Shown: positions 50,376 to 59,389, numbered from the stretch's first letter. The stretch is DNA of 64,000 nt from Rossellomorea sp036867415 (GCF_036867415.1 NZ_JBAJHU010000001.1:1-64000), one strand, 5' to 3'. The notes: a model not told the origin generated them from the letters alone. A program made the numbers and translations.

Positions 50376-50459
50376 GGACACTGGACCTGTCCCTGCGTCC
50401 CAAACCTGACCCCACGTCCCACCACAAAACGGGACAACGAACCTGTCCCCTTGTCCCGA
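50376..50459. repeat. tandem GGGACA...TGTCCC copies
   Basis: ACGGGACACTGGACCTGTCCCTGCGTCCC, then AACCTGACCCCACGTCCC, then ACGGGACAACGAACCTGTCCCCTTGTCCC occupy this stretch directly after the regulator stop. The second unit has lost its left arm. Confidence 0.8.
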
Positions 50460-50462
50460 AAA

Positions 50463-50496
50463 GGGGCAGTGTCCCTTATGCTTGGGATACTGCCTC
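50463..50496 (-). terminator. terminator of the DUF3231 gene
   Basis: GGGGCAGTGTCCC pairs with GGGATACTGCCTC (two G-U) and, on the minus strand, is followed by CTTTTC. The minus-strand gene ends eight bases away. Confidence 0.75.
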
Positions 50497-50504
50497 TCAA
50501 TCAG

Positions 50505-51020
50505 TTATTCACAGTGTTCATTTTTGTTTTTGTGAAGCGGCGGCGGGATGAGCCATCCTTTTTCTTTGTTTAATTTCAGGACTTTGCCACCCAGTTGGAC
50601 TTTTTGCATGTGGAATTGGGCGAACATTGCTGCCACATCTTCCCGGATGCTTTGTCCGATGATCATGCTGCATGAAACGAGTCCAGCTGAGATGTTGGCG
50701 GACAATGCCGCCGCAATCGCCGGATCCGGCATGCGTGCTCCTGTCGGAATATCATCCAGGCAGGCACTCGGAGGCTCCGGTGGAGTAGGAGGCAAGCCGA
50801 TGCCATTTTCTTTCAAAAGTTTCTCCACTTGCTTTATTTCTTCTTGTCCACCTTCTATGCTGTCTTTCAGCAATTTCTTCAGATCGTCATCTCCAGCATG
50901 GTTGAGCTGCATCTGATAACCTGCAACAGCTGATTTGGCAGTGAATAAGTAACTCCATGTGCCAAATACTTCGCCATAATGCAACGGTTCTTCCTGTGGA
51001 TTTCCACTTAAAATACCCAT
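50505..51020 (-). CDS. DUF3231 family protein
   Basis: This 171-residue protein begins MGILSGNPQEEPLHYGEVFGTWSY, the usual DUF3231 start, and has four helices (TAKSAVAGYQMQLNHAGDDDLKKLLKD, GGQEEIKQVEKLLKENGIGLP, ALSANISAGLVSCSMIIGQ, REDVAAMFAQFHMQKVQLGGK). The ferritin-like bundle plan suggests a relation to the spore coat protein CotF group. The function is unknown. CAGGAGGATGATT precedes the ATG at 51020; longer upstream starts are unlikely. Confidence 0.88.
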   Translation of the reverse strand: MGILSGNPQEEPLHYGEVFGTWSYLFTAKSAVAGYQMQLNHAGDDDLKKLLKDSIEGGQEEIKQVEKLLKENGIGLPPTPPEPPSACLDDIPTGARMPDPAIAAALSANISAGLVSCSMIIGQSIREDVAAMFAQFHMQKVQLGGKVLKLNKEKGWLIPPPLHKNKNEHCE

Positions 51021-51152
51021 AATCATCCTCCTGATATTCATAATTGCGGCACCTCTCATAACGATAGTACGTGCACAAAGATTATTTTTCCCGGAGGATC
51101 GGTAATCATGTATCAGGAATCAAGCTTTTAGATGGGAATGTTCAATTAAGGA

Positions 51153-52071
51153 TTACCGCGGATCCCCGCTGTCCATAATCTCCTCCCACTTGCTTCCTCC
51201 ATCCACGGACCGGTAAATATCATTCTTGTACGTCACAAACGTGATCTCGGACGGGTCATTCGGATTCACCGCTATGTACATGATCGGGTTATCCGCTTTT
51301 AAGGATGGCAGCCCATACTCGGTTTCTTCGAGTGTGTCCAGGTTGAATCGGACCAGCTTGATGGTTTCACCGTCTATGCTTGAATAGATACCGGTTTCGT
51401 CAGTTAACACGACACTGGTGGCAGGTTTGCCTTCCGTGACAGGGGAGAAGGTGTCCCCGCCGTCTTCAGATAGGAAGATTCCTGCTTGACTGCTGATGGC
51501 GACAAGGTTTTGATCGGTCGGGTGGGCGGCTAAAGCGATGATTCCATCGGATTCAACACCTTCCATCATTCTGCTTTCCCAGCTTTCTCCTCCGTCACCT
51601 GAAGAATATAGTCCGGTTTGTAGTTCTGAGTTCGGTTCTTCGTTTAAGACGAACAATTGGCCGGAGTCATATCCTGCAGAGAGGTAGTGGAAATCCGTTT
51701 CTCCGTAGAAAACAAGCTTTTCCAATGTCTTCCCGTTGTCCGTACTCTTGATGAGTCCAAGTGGATTCTTCAAGTCGGAACCGCTCCGGGTGACCGCTTG
51801 AGTAAAAGCCGTCTTTATAGGGAGAGAATCCCATGTAGTCATGTTTATTGCTGTTGGCTTCTGTCCATTCGTTTTCTTCGTATTTAAAAAGGCCGTTGTG
51901 CGTGGCAATGAAGAAAGCATCCTCCTTGCCGGGATAGCCTGCGCCGTGTAAGTGTTCAACATTTTCTGTTTCCGGGCTGACAAATTGATACCCATCCTAC
52001 TGGGAAGACGAACATCCTGACATGATCAACCCTGATGCAAGGTACAAACCAATCGTTTTTTTGAATTTCAT
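51153..52071 (-). pseudogene. decayed F510_1955-type lipoprotein (BNR/sialidase-like repeats)
   Basis: The reading begins with an ATG at 52071 behind GCAGGAG: MKFKKTIGLYLASGLIMSGC (lipobox MSGC), SSSQ, then an in-frame TAG at 51997-51999. The same frame continues with DGYQFVSPETENVEHLHGAG and on to FYSSGHPE. At about 51781-51790 the frame shifts by one; the rest reads SDLKNPLGLIKSTDNGKTLE and several Asp-box-like blocks (STDNGKTLE, SSGDGGESWE, SEDGGDTFS, SVDGGSKWE) to 51153. Two lesions make it a pseudogene. It follows the kinase-regulator pair by 20 bases and was probably part of that operon. Confidence 0.85.
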
Positions 52072-52091
52072 TTGTTTTCTCCTGCTTTCAT

Positions 52092-52778
52092 TTAGACTTT
52101 CCACTGATACCCGATTCCCCACACAGTAGATAAATGATCCTCAATTGGAAACTGCGAGGATCTCAGTTTATCCCGAAGATTGCGGATATGCGAATCCACC
52201 GTGCGGATCTCGGTGTGCGACCGGCTGTCCCATACCATCAACAGGAGCTGCTCACGAGTATATACCCGTTCTGGTTTTTTCATTAAGGATTCAAGTAATT
52301 TGAATTCCTTCAAGGTGAGGGTGATCTGTTTTTCACCATGGTTTAATGTATAAGACTGATAATCCAATGAAATATCCCCTCTGATCAGAAGGTGCGAATC
52401 AGCCGTATTGAATTCATTATTATGTCTCCTTAATACGGCTTTGATTTTAGCCAGCAGCACGTCTTCGTCGAAAGGTTTTGTCAGGTAATCATCAGACCCC
52501 AGTTCGATGCCCTTGATGAGGTCGGCTTTCGTGTCTCTTGCGGTCAGCATGATGATCGGGATCGTCGAGAAGGTGCGGATTCTTTCACATGCTTCCCATC
52601 CTGACATCTCGGGCATCATGATGTCGAGCAGCATCAGATCGAATTCATCCTTCTTCAGACGCTGGATTGCTTCATGCCCATTGTTCACTTTCACGCATGA
52701 ATAGCCGTGTGGTTTAAGAAAAAGTTCAATCAGATTCAGCATTCTTGCTTCGTCATCTACAATCAGAATGGTTGTCAT
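52092..52778 (-). CDS. OmpR-family response regulator
   Basis: This 228-residue regulator has a receiver domain (ILIVDDEARMLNLIELFL, phospho-Asp in LMLLDIMMPEMSGWE, LTKPFDEDVLLAKI) and a winged helix (LTLKEFKLLESLMKKPERVYTREQLLLMVWD, HIRNLRDKLRSS, VWGIGYQWKV). Its ATG overlaps the stop of the kinase gene by four bases. It is followed closely by the decayed lipoprotein gene. Its target may include the divergent YdhK gene, but no binding site was recognised. Confidence 0.93.
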   Translation of the reverse strand: MTTILIVDDEARMLNLIELFLKPHGYSCVKVNNGHEAIQRLKKDEFDLMLLDIMMPEMSGWEACERIRTFSTIPIIMLTARDTKADLIKGIELGSDDYLTKPFDEDVLLAKIKAVLRRHNNEFNTADSHLLIRGDISLDYQSYTLNHGEKQITLTLKEFKLLESLMKKPERVYTREQLLLMVWDSRSHTEIRTVDSHIRNLRDKLRSSQFPIEDHLSTVWGIGYQWKV

Positions 52779-54151
52779 CGCTTGTCCTCCTTGATCGGGA
52801 TCGTCAGTTGTACCACAGTTCCTTCGCCGGGGGTACTCTCCACGTTGATGTCCCCGTTATGTGCTTCGACCAGTTCTTTGACGATTGATAATCCAAGGCC
52901 GGATCCCCCGAGCTCTCTTGAACGGGACTTTTCAACCCTGTACAAGCGGTTGAAGATGTTCGGTAGCTCGGCTTTATCAATCCCGATACCTTCATCTTCG
53001 ATTGTGAATACGACATGGTTCATTTCACGGTTGACGGTGAGAGTCACGGTTGAATCCTCTTCTGAATATTTTCTCGCATTATCGAGCAGGTTTATGAAAA
53101 TTTGTTCCAACCGGATCGGATCGGCATGGATCATCAGATCCGGTTCACATTGAAACACCAATCTCATGTTCCCGGAAAGAAAAGCGGGATTCACTTTCGC
53201 ATGGAGTCTGTCCAGGAAAGGGCATAGTTCGACTGGTTCTTTCGAAATGGTGAAGGCATTCTCATCAAGCTTTGCGAGTTCAAAGAGATTCTCGACGAGT
53301 TTGACGATGGTCCCTGTTTCTTCTTCGATGATGTGCAGATATTCAGTCCGCTCCAGTTCGTTGATCCCGTCCCGCTGAGCGATGGCTGTGTAGCCTTGGA
53401 CATACGTCAGGGGTGTTCTCAGTTCATGCGAGATGTTGGCCAGGAATTCAGCACGCCCTGCCTTTACGGTAGTTAAATCATCCGAAAGCTTCTGGATGGC
53501 ATTCGATAATTGCCCGAGTTCGTCATTCGCGCCGCGCGGTAGCCTCACGTTGAAATCTCCCCTGCTGATTTTCTCGGTGGCGGTCTTCATTTTAACAAGC
53601 GGTCTGGTCAGGATCTTTGAGAGGATAAAATGAACGACTATCATCAGGATGAAACTGAGCACGCCCGCTATCAGAAAGTGGGAATTCAGTTCGTTGATCA
53701 GCGCCCGTAAGGATCCCGTATGCTTGAACATAAAGATATATCCTGACTGGCTGTCTGTATAAAAGGAAGAGACCGATGCGATATAATCGTTGTTTCGGTA
53801 ATCATCCTCTATCATTCGGCTGCTGCGATACGAAGTCGCTGGTGTTTTCTCCTTGATTCGTTTCATTTCAGGGGCGACTCTATCGGATGCAATGATTGTG
53901 TTCAGCTGTTTATCCGTGACTACGACAACCGTATCCGTTTTCGTCTCCATCAGGGCGATATGCTGCAGCGTCTGTTGGGAATAAGTATCCTCCAGGACAT
54001 CGCGATGGCTTTCGCCTCTGGATTGGATAGCACTCATTTCTTCCTCTATACGGCTGTTCACGATATTTTCATGAAGAAAAATCAATATAAAGACGACCAG
54101 GATAAATACAACGATCGTGAAAGATAACGTTAATTTCGTTGATAGTTTCAT
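52775..54151 (-). CDS. sensor histidine kinase with extracytoplasmic domain
   Basis: This 458-residue kinase has a first helix at about 6-28, an extracytoplasmic sensor region of about 130 residues (RIEEEMSAIQSRGESHRDVLEDTYSQ, in outline), a second helix near 155-176, a HAMP domain (LTRPLVKMKTATEKISRGDFNVRL), then NISHELRTPLTYVQGY (H-box), NLLDNARKYSEE (N-box), DEGIGIDKAELPNIFNRLYR and GGSGLGLSIVKELV. GAGG lies seven bases before the ATG at 54151. It starts a minus-strand operon with its regulator. Confidence 0.93.
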   Translation of the reverse strand: MKLSTKLTLSFTIVVFILVVFILIFLHENIVNSRIEEEMSAIQSRGESHRDVLEDTYSQQTLQHIALMETKTDTVVVVTDKQLNTIIASDRVAPEMKRIKEKTPATSYRSSRMIEDDYRNNDYIASVSSFYTDSQSGYIFMFKHTGSLRALINELNSHFLIAGVLSFILMIVVHFILSKILTRPLVKMKTATEKISRGDFNVRLPRGANDELGQLSNAIQKLSDDLTTVKAGRAEFLANISHELRTPLTYVQGYTAIAQRDGINELERTEYLHIIEEETGTIVKLVENLFELAKLDENAFTISKEPVELCPFLDRLHAKVNPAFLSGNMRLVFQCEPDLMIHADPIRLEQIFINLLDNARKYSEEDSTVTLTVNREMNHVVFTIEDEGIGIDKAELPNIFNRLYRVEKSRSRELGGSGLGLSIVKELVEAHNGDINVESTPGEGTVVQLTIPIKEDKR

Positions 54152-54298
54152 CATCAAACCTCGATTCTGTACTACTTCTAATCATAATCGATATTTTTGA
54201 AAAAAGTTTGCAGTTACTCCCGTTTTGTCACGCCTACATATATTTTGCAAAATTACGGGGTAGAATCTTTATTGACTACATTAAAAGGAGGAATCATC

Positions 54299-54898
54299 AT
54301 GTTAAAAACACGCGTTGTCCTATTATTCATCACATTGCTCATCCTCGTATTGGGTGCATGTTCTAATAATAACGAAGAGAGTAGCGGAAACAAAGGATCA
54401 GAAAATGAAGAACCGAAGATGGAAGAGAAAGAAGAAATGGAGGACATGGACCATGGAGAGATGAATCATTCCGGTTCAGGCGAGGTTCCGGAAGGTCTGG
54501 AAGAAGCAGCGGATCCGGAATTTGAAATGGGAAGCAAAGCCATGATCGAAGCGGATCATATGCCTGGGATGAAAGGTGCCGAGGCTGTGATTGCAGGAGC
54601 GTATGACACGACAGTCTACACCGTTACATATACGCCGACGACCGGTGGGGAAAAGGTAAAAAACCATAAATGGGTCATTCATGAGGAGTTGGAGAACCCT
54701 GCGGAAGAACCTTATAAACCAGGCGATGAAGTCGTCTTGAATGCTGACCATATGAAAGGGATGAAGGGAGCGGCTGCGACGATCAATTCTGCCGAAGAGA
54801 CGACGGTCTATATGGTGGATTACATGCCGACCGACGGCGGGGAAGAAGTGACGAATCATAAATGGGTGACGGAGAGTGAGTTGGCTCCTGTCGAATAG
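54299..54898 (+). CDS. ydhK: YdhK-family (DUF1541) lipoprotein
   Basis: This 199-residue lipoprotein has a signal with lipobox VLGAC ending near residue 21, an acidic Glu/Met/His-rich linker (MEEKEEMEDMDHGEMNHSG), and two DUF1541 repeats of about 55 residues each (IEADHMPGMKGAEAVIAGAYDTTVYTVTY... and LNADHMKGMKGAAATINSAEETTVYMVDY..., each ending NHKWV). The Met/His-rich pieces suggest metal binding, perhaps copper, which is an inference. AAAGGAGG precedes the ATG at 54299. It is divergent from a kinase-regulator operon. Confidence 0.9.
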   Translation: MLKTRVVLLFITLLILVLGACSNNNEESSGNKGSENEEPKMEEKEEMEDMDHGEMNHSGSGEVPEGLEEAADPEFEMGSKAMIEADHMPGMKGAEAVIAGAYDTTVYTVTYTPTTGGEKVKNHKWVIHEELENPAEEPYKPGDEVVLNADHMKGMKGAAATINSAEETTVYMVDYMPTDGGEEVTNHKWVTESELAPVE

Positions 54899-54915
54899 TT
54901 GATTGGCGGTATGGG

Positions 54916-54968
54916 ACTGTACTCCGGCTGTAGATTGATCTTGGGCCGGGGAATGGTCTTTTTTTCTT
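54916..54968 (+). terminator. terminator of ydhK
   Basis: GACTGTACTCCGGC pairs imperfectly with GCCGGGGAATGGTC, followed by TTTTTTTC. Confidence 0.6.
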
Positions 54969-55100
54969 TGGACGGGTTGAGGCTTTTTCACCCTAGCGAA
55001 AATTGCCTCTTCTGCCCCTTTTGAAAAATGAGAGATTTTTTAATAGTAATGATTTATTAATAATAATGAAATGGGTAAATAAGCTCCTATACTCACCTAT

Positions 55101-55128
55101 ACCACTTCCTTACTATGTGCATAGAATA
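55101..55128 (+). promoter_or_regulatory. candidate sigma-K promoter
   Basis: CATAGAATA at 55120-55128 fits the sigma-K -10 consensus CATANNNTA, and an AC lies 17 bases before it at 55101. It is upstream of the small Arg/Asp-rich gene. The -35 match is short, so this is tentative. Confidence 0.4.
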
Positions 55129-55159
55129 AATATGTACTAACTGTAAAGGGGGTGAGAGA

Positions 55160-55357
55160 ATGAGTGGAAATTGTAACCGGAATGTTGGCGGTGCAAGGGA
55201 TAGGGATGATCGCTTCAAAGTAAAAGTAAACAGCCATATTGATGGAGATGAATTTTGCAGAGGCGTCCGCCGCTGCCTGAGAGATGTACTTTCAGAGAGA
55301 GATGATCGCGATAGAGATCGTAATAGACATCATGATAGAGGCTGTAGATGGTTTTAG
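55160..55357 (+). CDS. 65-residue Arg/Asp-rich protein, possible spore coat protein
   Basis: This protein reads MSGNCNRNVGGARDRDDRFK and ends with DDRDRDRNRHHDRGCRWF. It has three cysteines in all and a strong alternation of Arg and Asp. AAAGGGGGTGAGAG is a good ribosome binding site. Small Cys/Arg-rich proteins with a sigma-K-like promoter are typical of spore coat or crust components, so this is my best guess. I know no close family. A strong repeat hairpin follows it. Confidence 0.65.
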   Translation: MSGNCNRNVGGARDRDDRFKVKVNSHIDGDEFCRGVRRCLRDVLSERDDRDRDRNRHHDRGCRWF

Positions 55358-55428
55358 TTTATGGTGAAGAGTCTTCCAGTTAAAGATTAGCACCCTCAAG
55401 TTTGGACAACCCTGCTGAATTATTATAA

Positions 55429-55480
55429 CCAAGGGGACAGGCCAAGTGGCTCTCTGAAGCCACCAGGCGTGTCCCCTTGG
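55429..55480. repeat. 52-bp hairpin of the GGGGACA/TGTCCCC family
   Basis: CCAAGGGGACA pairs perfectly with TGTCCCCTTGG, and inside them GTGGCT pairs with AGCCAC, separated by a 6+6 internal loop. Total length is 52 bases. It lacks a T-tract, so it is more like a repeat element than a terminator. Confidence 0.75.
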
Positions 55481-55509
55481 TTCGTTTGAGACTAACTAAA
55501 CGACTCAAA

Positions 55510-55542
55510 TGCTTTCAAACGGCATAGGGGTCGTTTTTTTGT
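55510..55542 (+). terminator. terminator-like hairpin
   Basis: AACGAC pairs with GTCGTT across about 20 bases and is followed by TTTTTTTG. The stem is short. Confidence 0.5.
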
Positions 55543-55690
55543 GTCGAAATGTGGCTGCTTTTCAATCGGAATATTTATTGTGGAAAGAGACAAGATAACA
55601 AAAAATATGAAGAAATTAATCTATGCTCATTGATAGAGTGAGTATCGGAATGTACATACACCCTGAACGAATATGAAAGGAGGCATAGAG

Positions 55691-57220
55691 TTGATCATAC
55701 ATAGGCGGTCTAAGAAAAGTAAAAAGTCAGCACGTGATGCTGAGAAAGAATCCGAAACGAAGAACCTGTTGGAGATCGACGATTTATTGCACCAGTGCAA
55801 GATGTCCGCCGATTTCATTTCATTTCGATACTCTGAGGACAGTGAGTATTATATTCATTACTTTAAGAGCATCATCAATCCGGATATTCTACATGAGTTT
55901 ATTCTTCCTTTTCTTAGGGACGCGCAGTCTGGTGATACTCTCTTCATGATTCAGGAAAAGGTGTCCATCGACAGTACTAAGATTGTGAAGGATTTGGAAA
56001 CGGTAAGGGATTCGCTGCTTACGGGGGCAGTCCTTGTTCAGCAGAAAGGGAATGTGGAAGAGGCTCTCATGATTCCGGCGGTGGCGATAGAGAAACGATC
56101 TGTCAGCATGCCCGAAGTGGAATACAGTGTGGTCGGACCAAAGGAAGCGTTCGTCGAATCTCTGGATGCCAATTTGAATCTCATTCGCAAGAGGCTCCCC
56201 ATCCCTGAGTTGATCGTGAAGGAACTGAAGGTAGGCAGATTGACGAAGACGAGGGTAGCCGTCATTTATATCAAAGAAGTGGCCAATGAGGAAAATGCCA
56301 ATACGATGTACCAGCGCATCGAAGATATTGACTTCGATAACATCATCGACAGCTCCTTTATCACCCAGATCATTACGGACAGCAGCAGTTCTTTCTTTCC
56401 GCAAATGATTGATACAGAGAGACCCGACCGTGTTGCAGGGGTGTTATCTGAAGGGAAGATCGCCGTACTGGTAGATGGTTCGCCGCATGCGTTAACCGGT
56501 CCAACCCCTTTGGTCGAGTTCTTCTCCGCATTTGAAGACTACTTTCTATCTTGGCATCTTGCATCTGCCTTTCGTTTAATCCGTCTATTCGCAGTATTCT
56601 TTTCCGTCGTTTCCACGCCTTTATATGTTGCGGTTATGACCTTCCATTATGAAATGATCCCGCAAAATCTGCTGAATCCATTGATTGCATCGAGGAGCGG
56701 GGTTCCATTTCCCCCGATATTGGAAGCGATCATCTTGGAATTGACCATCGAGTTACTGAGGGAAGCGGGAGCTAGACTTCCTACGAAAATCGGTCAGACC
56801 ATCGGTATCGTAGGTGGTATCGTGATTGGGACCGCAGCGGTGCAAGCAGGATTAACGAGTAACGTACTCTTGATTATCGTCGCTCTCGCAGCACTGGCTT
56901 CATTTACCACGCCTGTCTATCAGATGGGTAATGTGATCCGTCTGATTCGGTTTCCGTTTCTGTTGTCAGCTCAGTTCTATGGATTATTAGGAGTCACATT
57001 CACTTTCGCGCTGATATTAGGTCATTTACTGAAGTTAACTTCGTTGGGGCGGCCATATCTGGCACCTGTCTATCCATTGAGGCTTGTGGACCTTAAAGAT
57101 GCCTTATTCCGTTTGCCGATGTATTCTCAGAAAGAACGCCCGATACAGATGAGGTCTCATGTGCCTCAGCGCTTTTCGATGAAGCACCATAAGAAGAGAA
57201 ATCTTGATATTGAAGAGTAA
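55691..57220 (+). CDS. spore germination protein, GerA-type subunit (operon 2)
   Basis: This A subunit has about 509 residues, closer to the usual length than the one in operon 1. The soluble N-terminal half contains LEIDDLLHQCKMSADFISF, RISGKIAVLVDGSPHALTGP-like VLSEGKIAVLVDGSPHALTGPTPLVEFF, and the membrane half contains SRSGVPFPPILEAIILELTIELLREAGARLPTKIGQTIG and GGIVIGTAAVQAGLTSNVLLIIVALAALASFTTP. AAAGGAGG at 55676 lies seven bases before the TTG at 55691; the ATG at 55673 would place it inside the coding region. The gene is intact and followed by B and C subunits. Confidence 0.93.
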   Translation: MIIHRRSKKSKKSARDAEKESETKNLLEIDDLLHQCKMSADFISFRYSEDSEYYIHYFKSIINPDILHEFILPFLRDAQSGDTLFMIQEKVSIDSTKIVKDLETVRDSLLTGAVLVQQKGNVEEALMIPAVAIEKRSVSMPEVEYSVVGPKEAFVESLDANLNLIRKRLPIPELIVKELKVGRLTKTRVAVIYIKEVANEENANTMYQRIEDIDFDNIIDSSFITQIITDSSSSFFPQMIDTERPDRVAGVLSEGKIAVLVDGSPHALTGPTPLVEFFSAFEDYFLSWHLASAFRLIRLFAVFFSVVSTPLYVAVMTFHYEMIPQNLLNPLIASRSGVPFPPILEAIILELTIELLREAGARLPTKIGQTIGIVGGIVIGTAAVQAGLTSNVLLIIVALAALASFTTPVYQMGNVIRLIRFPFLLSAQFYGLLGVTFTFALILGHLLKLTSLGRPYLAPVYPLRLVDLKDALFRLPMYSQKERPIQMRSHVPQRFSMKHHKKRNLDIEE

Positions 57221-57233
57221 AGGAGTTCATCTT

Positions 57234-58322
57234 ATGTATCCGTTGCCTAAAGAGGATAAACAGGTTTCTCCTTATTTCGTATTCTACTTGATTCACTCCA
57301 TGCAAGTAGGAGTCGGCATCCTCGGGTTTGAGCGTATTATCGCTCAGTCAGCCCGCCAAAATGCCTGGATTGCCGTCATCATAGCAGGAATCATCATGAT
57401 AGGATTGGTGTTTCTGTCCTACCGTATTTTAAACAGGGGAAAGAATGATATTGTCGCGATACATCATGATGTCTTTGGGAAATGGATCGGAGGCATGTTC
57501 AGCTTATATTTCATCTTATATTATGCGATATTAGTCCTCGTCATTTTGCGGACATACGAAGAGGTCATCCAGGTATGGGTCTTTCCTGATGTAGGTGCTT
57601 GGGTGTTCCTGCTTATTATCCTGCTGATCGCCTACTATTATGTGATTGGAGGATTCAGGGTGGTCACCGGTATAAGCTTTCTTGGTGTGATATACGGGCT
57701 CCCTCTATTACTTGTTATGTATTTTCCACTCAAGAATGGTCATCTTGGAAATCTTCTTCCGTTATTTGATGTTACATTTCGTGAGTTGTATGAAGCTACT
57801 AAAGGAATGACCTTGAATTTTTTGGGTTTTGAAGTTCTTTTTATGTTCTACCCCTTCATCAAGAAAGCAACTAAATCAGAGAAATGGGCGTATTTCGCTG
57901 TCATCTTCAGTACGTTTATTTATTTGGTAACCTTATTAGTGACATTTGTCTATTTCAGCCAGGAACAATTAAAGACGACCATCTGGGCAACGCTGAGCTT
58001 GTGGAAGATTGTAGACCTGACGATCATCGAACGATTTGAATACGTGGGAATTTGCATTTGGTTCTTCGTGATCCTGCCGAATATCTGTATAGGACTTTGG
58101 TGCGCCAGCAGAGGGATGCATCGGCTTTTTTCCATTAGACAAAAGACAAGTCTTCGATTTATTTGTTTGCTTGTACTGTTGTCCGCCCTATTTTTCCGAG
58201 ATCGTCAGCTGGTCGATACATTAAACGATATTGTTTCACAGATAGGGTTATACACCATCTATTTTTACATTCCATTCTTATACGTTGTTCAAATGATCAT
58301 GAAAAGGTGGAAGAAAACGTGA
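57234..58322 (+). CDS. spore germination permease, GerB-type subunit (operon 2)
   Basis: This intact B subunit of 362 residues has ten hydrophobic segments of the amino-acid-permease fold (VSPYFVFYLIHSMQVGVGILGF at the start, AWIAVIIAGIIMIGLVFLSY, GMFSLYFILYYAILVLVIL, and onwards). AAAGGAG precedes the ATG at 57234. It serves as a reference for the frameshifted gene in operon 1: the last two helices missing there are present here (LRFICLLVLLSALFF, LYTIYFYIPFLYVVQMIM). It should bind or pass the germinant in the inner spore membrane. Confidence 0.93.
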   Translation: MYPLPKEDKQVSPYFVFYLIHSMQVGVGILGFERIIAQSARQNAWIAVIIAGIIMIGLVFLSYRILNRGKNDIVAIHHDVFGKWIGGMFSLYFILYYAILVLVILRTYEEVIQVWVFPDVGAWVFLLIILLIAYYYVIGGFRVVTGISFLGVIYGLPLLLVMYFPLKNGHLGNLLPLFDVTFRELYEATKGMTLNFLGFEVLFMFYPFIKKATKSEKWAYFAVIFSTFIYLVTLLVTFVYFSQEQLKTTIWATLSLWKIVDLTIIERFEYVGICIWFFVILPNICIGLWCASRGMHRLFSIRQKTSLRFICLLVLLSALFFRDRQLVDTLNDIVSQIGLYTIYFYIPFLYVVQMIMKRWKKT

Positions 58323-59389
58323 AAAAGTTCCCGATACTGATTTTATTCCTTGCCGCGATAAGTGGATGTACACCTGGAACCAAGATACTGGAGGATATCC
58401 AGCTTATCCAGGCGGTTGGCTATGATGAAATGAATGGTGAGGAATTCAAGATAACTGCTGGCGCAACCTATATCCCCCCTGGCCAAAATACAGAGCCCAG
58501 AAATCTGGTGTTTACTTCTGTCGGGAAAACAACGAAACAAATCAGGCAGCAAATCAAGACAAATTCGGCCAAACCCATTGAGACCGGAAGAGTAGGCGTT
58601 GTTCTCTTTCAACAGGAAGTGGCGAAGAATGGAATTGAACGGCATATTGATAACTATCAAAGAGACGCGAATATAGGAAGGGATATCCATCTGGTGACGA
58701 CTCAAGGAAGCACGGAAGAAATTCTGAGGACGCGTTACACAGAAGGGGATTCGGTTTCTCAACATATCATTGACGTGGTGGATCAAAACATGGATCATAC
58801 AATTCCAGACAGTAACCTGCATGACTTCTTATCCCAATATTATGCCAAAGGGTATGACCCGTTCATGCCTTATGTATCGAAAGATGAGGATCAACTCAAA
58901 GTGCTGGGTGTTGCTTTATATAAAAAAGACAAATTAGTCGATACGCTGTCACTTAAAGAATCTTATATCCTCAAGTTATTATACGAACCCATAAGAAAAG
59001 GACAATTCGAAACAGAATGGAAGGATGGCCGCTATATCAGTACCGAAAACCTCCATTCCCACACAGATTACAAAATCAAGAAAGAGAGAGGCAGATACCA
59101 TGTCCAACTAACTATTCACTACAACGGTGAAGTCTCTGAAAGTGGCGGGATGGATTTGACCAAGGAAAAAAATATAAAAAAAATGGAACGTGAAGTGAGC
59201 AAAGCCATCGAGAAAAAAGCGCAAAAGTTAGTCGAAAAATTCATTGCTCTCGGAGTCGACCCGATCGGACTTGGCGAGAGGGCCAGACAGCAAAAGCTTT
59301 ACGACAAGAACTGGGAAGAGAACTATGCCGACTTATCAGTAGATGTCAAATCAAAAGTGAAAATCACTCAGGGCGGGATTATTGAGTGA
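58319..59389 (+). CDS. spore germination lipoprotein, GerC-type subunit (operon 2)
   Basis: This C subunit has about 356 residues. A signal with lipobox AISGC ends near residue 17, followed by TPGTKILEDIQLIQAVGYDEMNGEEFKITAGATY, the GerC-family start. The C-terminal third (DLTKEKNIKKMEREVSKAIEKKAQKLVEKFIALGVDPIGLGERARQQ in outline) is also typical. The GTG at 58319 overlaps the permease stop by four bases, with AAAAGGTGG upstream. The longer open frame upstream lies within the permease gene. Confidence 0.93.
   Translation: MKKFPILILFLAAISGCTPGTKILEDIQLIQAVGYDEMNGEEFKITAGATYIPPGQNTEPRNLVFTSVGKTTKQIRQQIKTNSAKPIETGRVGVVLFQQEVAKNGIERHIDNYQRDANIGRDIHLVTTQGSTEEILRTRYTEGDSVSQHIIDVVDQNMDHTIPDSNLHDFLSQYYAKGYDPFMPYVSKDEDQLKVLGVALYKKDKLVDTLSLKESYILKLLYEPIRKGQFETEWKDGRYISTENLHSHTDYKIKKERGRYHVQLTIHYNGEVSESGGMDLTKEKNIKKMEREVSKAIEKKAQKLVEKFIALGVDPIGLGERARQQKLYDKNWEENYADLSVDVKSKVKITQGGIIE

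Larger units (their letters stand above)
55358..55690. other. intergenic region before the second germination operon
   Basis: It contains a 52-bp hairpin repeat (55429-55480) and a terminator-like AACGAC...GTCGTTTTTTT structure at about 55510-55542. I see no gene and could not define the sporulation promoter of the next operon. Confidence 0.5.
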
